DNA of 64,000 nucleotides, from assembly GCF_024809975.1 (NCBI RefSeq), contig NZ_JANUDY010000003.1, positions 62,001 to 126,000 of the forward strand, written 5' to 3'. This DNA is from Comamonas sp. BIGb0152. Lineage in GTDB: Bacteria > Pseudomonadota > Gammaproteobacteria > Burkholderiales > Burkholderiaceae_C. Within the stretch, counting starts at the first letter, position 1, and each line of letters opens with the position of its first letter. The notes below the pieces were generated by a model. That model searched no databases, had not been told where the DNA came from, and saw only the letters and a list, made by a program, of their open reading frames with translations. Of this stretch, positions 25,101 to 33,106 are shown one piece after another. Position numbers and translations under genes: made by a program.

Positions 25101-26644
25101 GGGCCCTGCGTTGCCAGCAGCTGGCCCATGGGGCTGACGGCCATATATACGCTGCGGCCCAGCGGATCGGTGACTTCTGTGAGGTGGCCGTACTGGTTGT
25201 ATTTGCGTTTGATGGTGCTGCCATCAGGCCGGGTATGTTCCACCAGCCTTGCCAGCCCAGCCTCGCCTTGGAAGATGTACTTGTCTACCCGGCCCAGACT
25301 GTCAGTGACGACACAAGCTCGTCTCGGCTGGCCATCCACCTCTGGTAGCTCTTGGTAGTCAAACTTGTAGTCCAAGCCTTCTTGGTTACGCTGCTCAACT
25401 GCTTGGCCACCTGGCTCATAGCGGTCATATGCATAGTTGTGCTCAGGGCCACTTCGCTCTTGGTGCGTGACCATCAAATGGTTGCGCCAGGCAAAGCGGC
25501 GCACCACTTGGCCGTGGCGGTTGGTGACGGAGGTCAGGTCGCCCTGGTCGCTGTAGCTGTACTGCACCAAGGTGATGGACTCGGTCTGCAACATGGGGGT
25601 GGAAGGGTCGCGGCGCAGATCCACCTTTGACAGGCGCACACCGCTGTCGGCTTGCCAGAAGAAGTGCTGTTCTTCATCAGCGTCTTTATGGTGAAAGTGT
25701 TGGGCATCCTGCGCCGCAATCGCCTGCGTGTAGTGCAGCTGGTAGCCCCGGCTCACGCCATCGTCGATCGCGGTGATGCGCTCCTGACCCAAAACTTTGG
25801 ACCAGTGGTAGCGCTGGGAGCGGCCCAGGCGGTCTACCTTGCCCAGCAGGATCCAGTTTGAATCGACCTCCGGCTCGGTCACCGTGACCGACTTGCCAGC
25901 GGCAAGTTGCTCCTTTATCGCCTTGCGCGCCGCTTCAATCGCCTGCCAGTTGGCGGGAGCAAACACCCAAATCGTGTCGCCGCTGCCGTTCGCCGCCAGG
26001 ATCAGCAAATCGCCGCAGGCCATATCGCGCCGGATCCAAGAGAAGCGCCCGCGCCACCACAAAGGCGCTTGCTGGCTGCGCGGCGGCGGGGCTTCAAAAC
26101 TATCTGCTGCACCGGGTTCGGTAAACTTGGCAGCTCCCGTCATGGAGGCCAGATCGTTAGACAAATTGCCCGGATGCGTGCCCGAGCGCAGCAGCCAGAT
26201 ATCTTCGCTGGGGCTATAGATGGACTCCCCAGCGGAAAGCGCATCAAAGGTGATCGTGCGGCCTTGGCTGTCATGCAGCAAAGTGGCGCTTGCCTCCACC
26301 TTGATGCGCAGCTCCATCGGCAAACCCCAGCCATAACCCAGCACTCCGCAGTGCCCGCCATGCTCCGCATTGACGTAGCTGCTGTACTGGCGCTGCCAGA
26401 CCAAAGGCATGGCGCCGGGCAAAGCAAAGTCCAGGTCAGAAGACCCGGACAAGACCTTGGCGCCTAGCTGCGCATTAACAGGGTTGCCGACCCCTTTGCC
26501 ATCCTCTTTGCTCTCTGCCTTGCCGCCGGGGCAGACCGAGCATGCCACCCCGCCCTGGGTGCCGATCAGGACTGTCCGTGAGCCGGTGACGACACGTGCG
26601 TATTTGACTTTGTCATCGATGCGGGCTGCTGGCTTTCCGGACAT
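22076..26644 (-). CDS. RHS repeat polymorphic toxin with short PAAR-like N-terminus
   Basis: A 1522-residue RHS/YD-repeat protein. Residues 1-40 carry a short PAAR-type start (GKPAARIDDKV, GSRTVLIGTQGG); a DUF6531-like segment follows (GSSDLDFALPGAMPLVWQRQ, YGWGLPMELRI), then many YD repeats (such as HYEYDFHNRMTRVTLSDGS) and the RHS core (RYFDGKIGSYISDDPIGLKG, NPLQLIDALGL). The core normally ends DPxGL, where self-cleavage occurs; here Pro is Ala (1470-1474). The frame stops 48 residues later, before the HExxH domain found in the next frame. No VgrG, T6SS gene or Eag-type chaperone is adjacent, so it is an orphan effector or a degraded one. Confidence 0.88.
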   Translation of the reverse strand: MSGKPAARIDDKVKYARVVTGSRTVLIGTQGGVACSVCPGGKAESKEDGKGVGNPVNAQLGAKVLSGSSDLDFALPGAMPLVWQRQYSSYVNAEHGGHCGVLGYGWGLPMELRIKVEASATLLHDSQGRTITFDALSAGESIYSPSEDIWLLRSGTHPGNLSNDLASMTGAAKFTEPGAADSFEAPPPRSQQAPLWWRGRFSWIRRDMACGDLLILAANGSGDTIWVFAPANWQAIEAARKAIKEQLAAGKSVTVTEPEVDSNWILLGKVDRLGRSQRYHWSKVLGQERITAIDDGVSRGYQLHYTQAIAAQDAQHFHHKDADEEQHFFWQADSGVRLSKVDLRRDPSTPMLQTESITLVQYSYSDQGDLTSVTNRHGQVVRRFAWRNHLMVTHQERSGPEHNYAYDRYEPGGQAVEQRNQEGLDYKFDYQELPEVDGQPRRACVVTDSLGRVDKYIFQGEAGLARLVEHTRPDGSTIKRKYNQYGHLTEVTDPLGRSVYMAVSPMGQLLATQGPDGSRSSQRFDDTSNLLQSSTDAAGRTTHYEYDFHNRMTRVTLSDGSSEQYHYPDITGTPTDLAIRANGDKPIRITDANGRDKHIAYTPTGQTASYTDCSGHSTHYEYNRWGQTEAVTNALGERVAYEYNEQDQLRSVYYPDGSTEHYQYDAQGQVVEVKAGRRDDRESKTPVSTTAASVRMAYDLWGRLTSRSHAGQHLAFAYDTAGRLTQLTNENGEHTRFAWDVMDRLSQETGFDARVQSYQYDAAGQLTQSADGWAAEQSLATHISHYEWTVTGQLAARHLPATNLLPATTQRYEWGKVGELLQASVLHQRENDGEGPSRHRAQEGILQSQAVIERDAAGRVVGEVQRLYKAPTSTADPTNNPFASPEIEFEHRITHQLDSLGNRQGSQLQGLGEVGYLLYGAGHVHDITWQGESLVNFERDALHREIHRQVLTDINSQTPGENTAKPLYRKLGWDAAGRMETMQWLGLEQGSALDDMLSIPGASQGGGNTSRVPQTLLGAMSARQYYYDSLGQMVGMRSHAGISRFAYDAAGRLTGAHTPHAGSQRWQFDPAGNRLPIAGPETRPTATDAITGQLNETDRLRAQQRAAAQANPITKEQLLRRDFNPLQADPDPTQNQPLHTSKRWAGNRVAYYENQEDASSAGAKIHYQYDSRGNRVQSLDEATGRKLELAYDSGNQLVQVVVTENEKQTAQQYRYDAFGRRLAKYNMPANSESGDLSETDYFGWDGDRLIHTERFNSANVKDESGAAQPEVIHTIYEPGSFTPLIQLRRASKAEPDLGDQLLANTSPGVVQDALRSALADIKNLSATLPQNIAFKSMSKDVQIFMREQLQEYEQTVSDQRKEAAQKVEIRHYLCDHLGTPNALISEDSRLDWAVQLDAWGNVRVEHNPGELYQPIRLPGQHADDETRLHYNRHRYFDGKIGSYISDDPIGLKGGIAKKTYANFNPLQLIDALGLKWEIDPYGRTPESLGPGINTIFCDGETAKVYVQELNHEQCQSIKKMHR

Positions 26645-26799
26645 GCGAGTTCCAATCGCAAAATGGTGATAGATAGTTTAAATCTACCATAAGAGGCAAT
26701 TTGATTGGGACTGTCCTCTGTGGTTTATCTTCAGCTTGCACAACTTTGCGGCGGATGTGAACCAACCCAGGGTTGGCCCTAGTTCATTTTTGGTCACTT

Positions 26800-26822
26800 T
26801 GTATACACTTAATGTATGCATA
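26800..26822. promoter_or_regulatory. Palindromic sites upstream of the NCS1 transporter gene
   Basis: TGTATACA at 26800-26807 is a perfect palindrome, and TATGCATA at 26815-26822 is another, both within TGTAT-centred sequence 13 bases apart. They lie 70-90 bases before the transporter start. GntR-type repressors bind such sites, but no regulator gene is adjacent. Confidence 0.35.
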
Positions 26823-26891
26823 TCCGCACACAAAACAGCGCCATTGAGGCCTGTTGAGCGTGTCCATGGCGAGACAAATCTGAGGATGTCA

Positions 26892-28424
26892 ATGACCGAT
26901 CTTGCAGCAGACCAGAACGCAGGCTTTGCCTTCAACCCGGCCCAGCAGCGGCCCGCAGAGGCTGGCGATTTACCGGCCGGTGTGTGCCCTTCGCTCTACA
27001 ACAAGGATCTGGCCCCCACCAAGAAAGACAGCCGTTCCTGGGGCGCGTACAGCCTGTTCACGCTCTGGGCTAATGATGTGCACAGCCTGGGCAACTACGC
27101 CTTTGCCATCGGTCTGTTTGCGCTGGGCCTGGGCGGCTGGCAGATTCTGACGGCGCTGATGATGGGCGCCGCACTGTTGTTTGTGCTGCTGACCTTGTCG
27201 GGCTTCATGGGCCCCAAGACGGGCGTGCCTTTTCCGGTGATGAGCCGCATCAGCTTTGGCACCCGGGGCGCGCAGATCCCGGCCTTGATCCGAGGCGGTG
27301 TGGCGATTGCCTGGTTTGGCATCCAGACCTACCTGGCCTCCAAGGTGCTCGATGTGCTCTTGATCACCCTGTTCCCCAGCTTGCAAGCCCTGCTCGCGCA
27401 CCAGGTGCTGGGCCTGCCGGTGCTCGGCTGGATCAGCTTTAGCCTGCTGTGGGTGGTGCAGACCATGATTGCCTGCTGGGGCATGGAGAGCATCCGCAAG
27501 TACGAGGCCTTTGCCGGGCCGGTGATTTTGGTGACCTTTATCGCACTGGCCGGCTGGGTGCTCTACAGCTCGGGCGGCAAGATCCAGTGGACGGCCCCCA
27601 AGCCCAGCACGGGCGCGGCAATGTGGGTGCAGATCATGGGTGCGGCCTCACTGTGGGTCGCCATCTATGGCACCTTTGTACTCAACTTCTGTGACTTCAC
27701 CCGGGGTGCCACCTCGCGCAGCGCCGTGGTCAAGGGCAACTTCTGGGGCATCCCCATCAACATGCTGATCTTTGGCCTGATCGTCGTCGTTCTGACCGGC
27801 GGCCAGCTGGCCATCGATGGCACCCTGATCCTCAGCCCCACCGACATCGTCGAGAAGATTCCGAACAAGCCGCTGCTGGTGCTGGCCAGTCTGTCGCTGC
27901 TGATCCTGACCATCGCCGTGAACCTGATGGCCAACTTTGTGGCCCCGGCGCTGGCGCTGGCCAACCTGCTGCCGCGCCAGCTCAACTTCCGCCGCGCGGC
28001 CCTCGTCAGCGCCATCCTCGGCTTTGTGATCCTGCCCTGGAACCTCTACGATTCACCGCTGGTGATTCTGTATTTCCTGGGCGGCCTGGGCTCCTTCCTG
28101 GGCCCGCTGTTTGGCATCGTGATGGCCGACTACTGGCTGATCCGCAAGGCGCGCGTGCATGTGCCTGCGCTCTACAGCGATGACCGCGACGGCCCTTACC
28201 ATTACCAAAACGGCGTCAACCGCCGCGCCATCCAGGCCCTGGTGCCCTCGGCCCTGATCGCGCTGCTGTTCGCCTTCCTGCCGGCGCTGGAGTCGGTGTC
28301 GCACTTTTCCTGGTTTATTGCGGCGGGGCTTGGCGGTCTGTTCTACTGGCTGCTGACGCCCAAGGGCCAGCACTATGAAGACCAGGACGGTGAGGCCATT
28401 GCCGTCAACCATGCCCAACATTGA
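26892..28424 (+). CDS. NCS1 family nucleobase/hydantoin/allantoin transporter
   Basis: A 510-residue membrane protein with about twelve helices. NCS1 features include LYNKDLAPTKKDSRSWGAYS before the first helix, WANDVHSLGNYAFAIGLF, GVPFPVMSRISFGTRGAQIP and NFCDFTRGA. This family imports purines, pyrimidines, hydantoins and allantoin with H+ or Na+. ATG 26892 was chosen because GAGG lies six bases upstream; the ATG at 26886 would place GAGG right at the start codon. The racemase gene follows after 15 bases, so the pair is an operon and suggests a 5-substituted hydantoin or allantoin as substrate. Confidence 0.9.
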   Translation: MTDLAADQNAGFAFNPAQQRPAEAGDLPAGVCPSLYNKDLAPTKKDSRSWGAYSLFTLWANDVHSLGNYAFAIGLFALGLGGWQILTALMMGAALLFVLLTLSGFMGPKTGVPFPVMSRISFGTRGAQIPALIRGGVAIAWFGIQTYLASKVLDVLLITLFPSLQALLAHQVLGLPVLGWISFSLLWVVQTMIACWGMESIRKYEAFAGPVILVTFIALAGWVLYSSGGKIQWTAPKPSTGAAMWVQIMGAASLWVAIYGTFVLNFCDFTRGATSRSAVVKGNFWGIPINMLIFGLIVVVLTGGQLAIDGTLILSPTDIVEKIPNKPLLVLASLSLLILTIAVNLMANFVAPALALANLLPRQLNFRRAALVSAILGFVILPWNLYDSPLVILYFLGGLGSFLGPLFGIVMADYWLIRKARVHVPALYSDDRDGPYHYQNGVNRRAIQALVPSALIALLFAFLPALESVSHFSWFIAAGLGGLFYWLLTPKGQHYEDQDGEAIAVNHAQH

Positions 28425-28439
28425 GACGGAGTTTTTTGC

Positions 28440-29174
28440 ATGCGCATTCTGATCGTGAACGTCAACACCACCGAGAGCATGACCGAGGCCATCGGCGCCC
28501 AGGCGCGCCGGGCGGCATCGCCAGGCACCGAGATCGTGGCCCTGACCCCACGCTTTGGCGCCGAATCGGTGGAGGGCAATTTTGAAAGCTACCTCTGCGC
28601 CGTGGGCGTGATGGATGCGGTCATGCGCTATGACCAGCCGTTTGACGCCGTCATCCAGGCCGGCTACGGTGAGCATGGCCGCGAAGGCCTGCAAGAACTG
28701 CTGGAAGTGCCTGTCGTGGACATCACCGAAGCAGCGGCATCGACCGCCATGTTCTTGGGCCACAAATACGCGGTGATCACCACCCTGGACCGGGCTGTGC
28801 CTTTGATCGAGGACCGGCTCAAACTGGCCGGGCTGGATGCCCGCTGCGCCTCGGTGCGCGCCAGCGGCATGGCTGTGCTGGAGCTGGAGAGCCAGCCCGA
28901 GCGCGCCGTCGACGCCATCGTGCAGCAGGCGGCCAAGGCGGTGGAAGAAGACCATGCCGAGGTGATCTGCCTGGGCTGCGGCGGCATGGCCGAGCTGGAA
29001 GACAAAGTACGCAGTCGCACCGGCGTACCCGTGGTGGATGGCGTGGCCGCAGCGGTGACCATTGCCGAATCGCTGGTGCGCCTGGGCCTGAAGACCTCCA
29101 AGGTGCGCACCTATGCGCCACCGCGTGCCAAGCGCATCACCGGCTTTCCGCTGCCCGATTCTTTGGGCCGCTAA
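28440..29174 (+). CDS. Asp/Glu/hydantoin racemase family protein
   Basis: A 244-residue protein with the family start RILIVNVNTTESMTEAI, PVVDITEAAAS and the second catalytic-type cysteine in ICLGCGGM (Cys177/Cys180). The first catalytic cysteine, normally in an ACF-DPG type motif near residue 76, is not there: the segment reads QAGYGEHGREGL. It may therefore not be a two-base racemase in the usual way, or it may belong to a subgroup with another reaction. It is cotranscribed with the NCS1 transporter and ends at a terminator. Confidence 0.82.
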   Translation: MRILIVNVNTTESMTEAIGAQARRAASPGTEIVALTPRFGAESVEGNFESYLCAVGVMDAVMRYDQPFDAVIQAGYGEHGREGLQELLEVPVVDITEAAASTAMFLGHKYAVITTLDRAVPLIEDRLKLAGLDARCASVRASGMAVLELESQPERAVDAIVQQAAKAVEEDHAEVICLGCGGMAELEDKVRSRTGVPVVDGVAAAVTIAESLVRLGLKTSKVRTYAPPRAKRITGFPLPDSLGR

Positions 29175-29208
29175 GCCTCGGCCTCAGCCCTTCTGATTTG
29201 CTCCAACC

Positions 29209-29232
29209 GCCCTGCACCGCAGGGCTTTTTTT
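29209..29232 (+). terminator. Terminator after the racemase gene
   Basis: GCCCTGC at 29209-29215 pairs with GCAGGGC at 29219-29225 around ACC, followed by T7. The convergent VWA gene ends six bases beyond. Confidence 0.9.
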
Positions 29233-29237
29233 GGCCC

Positions 29238-30470
29238 TTATTGGCTGGTCTTGAAGCCCTGGGTCGCCGCCCAGGCCGCCACATCATCGCGGCGAATGGC
29301 CGCAGCCATCAGCTGCGGGAAGGCATCGAGTGTGCAGGCAAAAGATGGCACACCCAAGGCCGCTAGCTTGGCGGCCAGCGCGGCATCGTAGGCGGGGGCG
29401 CCCTCGTCGCTCAGCGCCAGCAGGGTGATGAACTGCACGCCCGATTCCACCAGCTCGTTGGCGCGGCGCAGCAGGCCCGATTCCACGCCCCCCTCGTACA
29501 GGTCCGAGATCAGCACCAGGATGGTGTTGCGCGGCTCGCTGATCAGGCTCTGGCAGTAACCCACGGCGCCATTGATGTCGGTGCCGCCGCCCAGCTGCAC
29601 GCCAAACAGCACATCCACCGGATCGTCGAGCTTGTCGGTCAGGTCCACCACCGCCGTGTCAAATACCACCAGCTTGGTCGCTACGGCAGGCAGGCTGGCC
29701 ATCACCGCGCCAAAGATGCTGGAGTAGACCACCGAATTGGCCATGGAGCCGCTTTGGTCGATGCACAGAATCACCTCGCGCTGCGGGCGGCGCGCCTTGC
29801 GGCCGTAGCCGATCAAGGTTTCGGGGACGACGGTTTGGTACTCGGGCTGCCAGTGGCGCAGGTTGGCGCGTATCGTGCGGTTCCAGTCGATCTCGGCATG
29901 GCGCGGGCGGCGGTTGCGCTGGCTGCGGTCCAGCGCGCCGGCCACGGCGCTGCGCATGGGCTCTTCGAGCTTTTTCATCAACTCGTCCACCACCTTGCGC
30001 ACCACCAGTCGTGCCGTGGCCTTGGTGTTTTGCGGGATGACGGAGCCCAGCGAAATCAAATTGGCCACCAGGTGCACATCGGGTTGCACGTTCTCCAGCA
30101 TCTCGGGCTGCAGCAACAACTCGCGCAGCTGCAGCCGCTCCATCGCGTCGCGCTGCATCACCTGCACTACCTGGCTGGGAAAGTACTTGCGGATATCGCC
30201 CAGCCAGCGCGATACCGAGGGCGAAGAATTGCCCCGGCCGCCCTTGCGCGCGCCCAGCTGGCTGTCGCCCTCGTAGAGCGCGGCCAGCGCCTGGTCCATC
30301 TCCTGCAGGCGCCCGCCCACCGTCCCACAGCTGGCATCGGCCGGGCTGCCCAGCACCATGCGCCAGCGCTGCAGGCGTGTCGTTGGCTGCAGTGCGTCTG
30401 CCTCGTCGGGCGGCAGGGTTTGGGTGTCGTCTTGCGCCAGGCCTGGCGCGGGATGGGCGGCATTGGTCAT
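29238..30470 (-). CDS. VWA domain protein of the MoxR/VWA five-gene operon
   Basis: A 410-residue soluble protein. The N-terminal 200 residues are helical and family-specific (LGDIRKYFPSQVVQVMQRDA, RPRHAEIDWNRTIRANLRHW). The VWA domain follows with the MIDAS motif DQSGS at 238-242, then GGGTDINGA and LVLISDLYEGG. It resembles E. coli YehP. I chose ATG 30470 since GGAG lies eight bases upstream; GTG 30479 and ATG 30476 are in frame. It is the last operon gene and its start region overlaps the DUF5682 stop. VWA partners usually link a MoxR ATPase to its target. Confidence 0.88.
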   Translation of the reverse strand: MTNAAHPAPGLAQDDTQTLPPDEADALQPTTRLQRWRMVLGSPADASCGTVGGRLQEMDQALAALYEGDSQLGARKGGRGNSSPSVSRWLGDIRKYFPSQVVQVMQRDAMERLQLRELLLQPEMLENVQPDVHLVANLISLGSVIPQNTKATARLVVRKVVDELMKKLEEPMRSAVAGALDRSQRNRRPRHAEIDWNRTIRANLRHWQPEYQTVVPETLIGYGRKARRPQREVILCIDQSGSMANSVVYSSIFGAVMASLPAVATKLVVFDTAVVDLTDKLDDPVDVLFGVQLGGGTDINGAVGYCQSLISEPRNTILVLISDLYEGGVESGLLRRANELVESGVQFITLLALSDEGAPAYDAALAAKLAALGVPSFACTLDAFPQLMAAAIRRDDVAAWAATQGFKTSQ

Positions 30471-30475
30471 CGTCA

Positions 30476-33058
30476 TCACTCCAGGGTTTGGGCGTCTTTG
30501 GTGGGTGTCACGGCCGGCGAAATCTGCGCCAGCAGCTCGGCCGGCAGGTCCAGGCCCAGCATCGTATTGAGCAGGGGCAGCGCCAGCACGGCACGCGCCT
30601 CGTCCCAGGGCGCATCCTCGTCGCCTGCCGGCAGCGCAGCGGCAGGGGCCGCACCGCCCGCCACCGGCGCGCGCCTGGCTTTCTCACCCAGGCCCTGGCG
30701 CTCATGCTTGCTGAAGTTGGCAAAGCTGCGCCGCACCAGCGGCAGAATCTGCGCAAACTGCAGCTCGCCCAGCCCGGCCAGCCAGGCGTCCACAGCGCCC
30801 CAGATCGCTTCGTCGTGCAGCAGCACCAGCGCCTGCTGGTTCAAAAAACCATCCAGCCAGGCGGCGACATCCAGCGGCGCCGCGCCCAAGGACAGGTTGC
30901 GGTTGAACTGCAGCACCACCTCGGTGCTCTCCAGCAGATGCGCGTCGAGCAGCAACCGGCAGGCCATGCCGCGCAGCAAGGCGGCAGCGGCATCGCCCAT
31001 GGCCAGGCTGCGCAGCGCTGCGCGCCAGGCATCCACAGCAGCCTGGGCCTGGGCATCGTCGCCGCGCAGGCGCAGTGCCTCATGCGCGGCCAGCACCTTG
31101 CCCTTCATGGCGTTGGCGGCGTCTTCGTCCATGGCCATGCAGGCCACTGGCAGGCCAATGGCGGCGCGCAGCAGCAGCAAATCGATGACCGTGGCCAGCA
31201 GGGCCGTATCGGTCTGGCGCACGCTGCCGTAGCGGTACACATTGGCCAGCGGCGGCAGCGCCTGCAGCAGCTGGGCCACATCGCCGGTGGTGGCGGCACG
31301 CTCGGCCAAGGTGGCAATCAGCGATTCGACCAGTTGCGGCAAATTGGCCAGCAGTGCGTCGTCAATCGCCTGCGCTATCTCGGGCAAGGGCGTATCGGGC
31401 GACAGGCTGGCCCGCAGCCGCGCCGTCGCGGCCTGCGCCACGGTGGCGCCATGCACGCTGGCCTCGATGATGCGCACGGCCAGCTCGGGCTCCCACTGCA
31501 TCTGCCAGCTTTCGCGAAAGGTGCCCCGGTTGCGCTGCGCATCGGCGGCGCGCGTGCCCCAGCCAATGCCCAACAAGCGCAGGCGGTGCAGAAAATGGCT
31601 GCGCGCCAGGTCGGTCTCCTTGCGCAAATCCAGCGCCAGCAGCTTGCTGGCCGCCTCGGGCTTCATGCGCAGCGATTTTTGCTGCTGTTCAATATCGCGC
31701 TGCAGCGGCACCTGCGGCACATCGGCCGGCACCGTGCCCAGCACATGGCCGACGGTAAGTTCGTCGTCAATCAAGGTCAGCGGTGCGGTCTCGCCCATGC
31801 AGACCACCGTGACGATGGCCTCATTGATCTCCTGCAGCCCCGGTATCGGCTGGCCACGCATCGCGGCAAGGCCTTCGGCCAGGCGCGTGGCCTCGATGAT
31901 GTGGGCGCTGGAGCAGTCCAGGTCCTTGTCGCGCAGCAGGCGTGCCACGCGGGTCAGCCAGCCTGCCGTGCGCCAGGTGGCGGCATCGCGGGCCATGTGT
32001 GCGGGCGCCGGGCGGTCTTCGTCCGCTTGCGCAGCCAAGGCAGCATCGGCCCGGTAGCACTGCCACAGATGCTGGTACCAACCCGGCGATGTAACCCCTG
32101 CGCCATAGCCGCTGCGGCTGGCCAGGTTGCGGTAAGTCCACGGCGCCCAGGTGGCCAACACCTTGGCCTTGGGCAAACCCTTGAGCACGGCGCTGTCGGC
32201 CTTGGCGGTGGTGTTTTGCTGCAAAGCTGGCACATGCCAGGCGCCGCAGACCACCGCAATGCGCTGGTGACCGGCCTTCACGGCGTCGCGGATGCACTGG
32301 CGCATATGCGCCTCGCGCTGGGCCTCGCGCAGCACATAGTGCCGCCCGCGCCTTGCCTCGCCCTCATCACCCAGCTCGCTGCGCACCGCCGTCATCGCTT
32401 CGTTGATGCTGGTAAACAGCGCTTCGCTGTCGCCGCGCTCTTCCACCAGGCGGTTCCACCAGCTTTCGCCATCTTCAAAGCCGGCCGCAAGGGCCAGCCA
32501 GTCGAGCGGATCACGGATGGGCTGCTGATCATCGGCGGCCAGATCGCCCAGGTCGCCATCATCGGCAACGGCAACTTGCGCGCTATCGGCGCCGGTCTCA
32601 GCGGCCTCGCCTTGCACCGCAGCACCATCCGCATCTTCCAAATCCTCGCCCTCTTCGCCCTCCATGTCCCCTTCCACTTCTTGCGCGGGTTCAGGCTTTA
32701 TCAGCGCCTGGCGCCGCGCCCAATCCTGGGCCATGGCATGGGTCTGAGGCAGGTCGATAAAGCGCGTTACCACGCCCTGCGCGCTCGCCCATTGCAGTGC
32801 CTGCCACTCGGGCGAGAACTCGGCAAAGGGGTAGAACGCCGCCTGGCTGGGCTCGTCTTGCATGTACACCAGCATGGCGACGGGCGGGCGCAGCTCAGCA
32901 CTGCGCAACAGGGGCAGCAAGGCCTCGCCCTCGGGCGGGCCTTCCACCAACAGGCAGTCGGGCTGCAGCTGCGCCAGCGCTTGCAGCAGGCTGCGCGCGC
33001 AGCCCGGGCCGTGGTGGCGAATGCCAAAGAAATGGACGTTGTCAGCAGAAGTGGCCAT
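30476..33058 (-). CDS. DUF5682 family protein
   Basis: An 860-residue protein with no signal peptide or membrane helix. The N-terminus has VHFFGIRHHGPGCARSL (HHGPG at 15-19) and QPDCLLVEGPPEG, and near residue 265 there is RIAVVCGAWHVPAL. This His/Glu/His layout recalls the TraB/TIKI/EreA-like fold, an inference. An acidic, low-complexity stretch follows around residues 120-165 (EEGEDLEDADGAAV), and the last 500 residues are mostly helical. It is probably the counterpart of E. coli YehM. It starts 48 bases after moxR and overlaps the VWA gene. Confidence 0.82.
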   Translation of the reverse strand: MATSADNVHFFGIRHHGPGCARSLLQALAQLQPDCLLVEGPPEGEALLPLLRSAELRPPVAMLVYMQDEPSQAAFYPFAEFSPEWQALQWASAQGVVTRFIDLPQTHAMAQDWARRQALIKPEPAQEVEGDMEGEEGEDLEDADGAAVQGEAAETGADSAQVAVADDGDLGDLAADDQQPIRDPLDWLALAAGFEDGESWWNRLVEERGDSEALFTSINEAMTAVRSELGDEGEARRGRHYVLREAQREAHMRQCIRDAVKAGHQRIAVVCGAWHVPALQQNTTAKADSAVLKGLPKAKVLATWAPWTYRNLASRSGYGAGVTSPGWYQHLWQCYRADAALAAQADEDRPAPAHMARDAATWRTAGWLTRVARLLRDKDLDCSSAHIIEATRLAEGLAAMRGQPIPGLQEINEAIVTVVCMGETAPLTLIDDELTVGHVLGTVPADVPQVPLQRDIEQQQKSLRMKPEAASKLLALDLRKETDLARSHFLHRLRLLGIGWGTRAADAQRNRGTFRESWQMQWEPELAVRIIEASVHGATVAQAATARLRASLSPDTPLPEIAQAIDDALLANLPQLVESLIATLAERAATTGDVAQLLQALPPLANVYRYGSVRQTDTALLATVIDLLLLRAAIGLPVACMAMDEDAANAMKGKVLAAHEALRLRGDDAQAQAAVDAWRAALRSLAMGDAAAALLRGMACRLLLDAHLLESTEVVLQFNRNLSLGAAPLDVAAWLDGFLNQQALVLLHDEAIWGAVDAWLAGLGELQFAQILPLVRRSFANFSKHERQGLGEKARRAPVAGGAAPAAALPAGDEDAPWDEARAVLALPLLNTMLGLDLPAELLAQISPAVTPTKDAQTLE

Positions 33059-33106
33059 GGGCTCGGTCAGCAGTGTCAGGGGCAGAAAAAGAACGGCGCC
33101 AAAGGC

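Noticed and set aside
21359..26644. Prophage or integrated element around the AT-rich RHS end
   Set aside because: No integrase, transposase, terminal repeats or tRNA attachment site; low GC is limited to the toxin tip and immunity gene, as usual for RHS loci.
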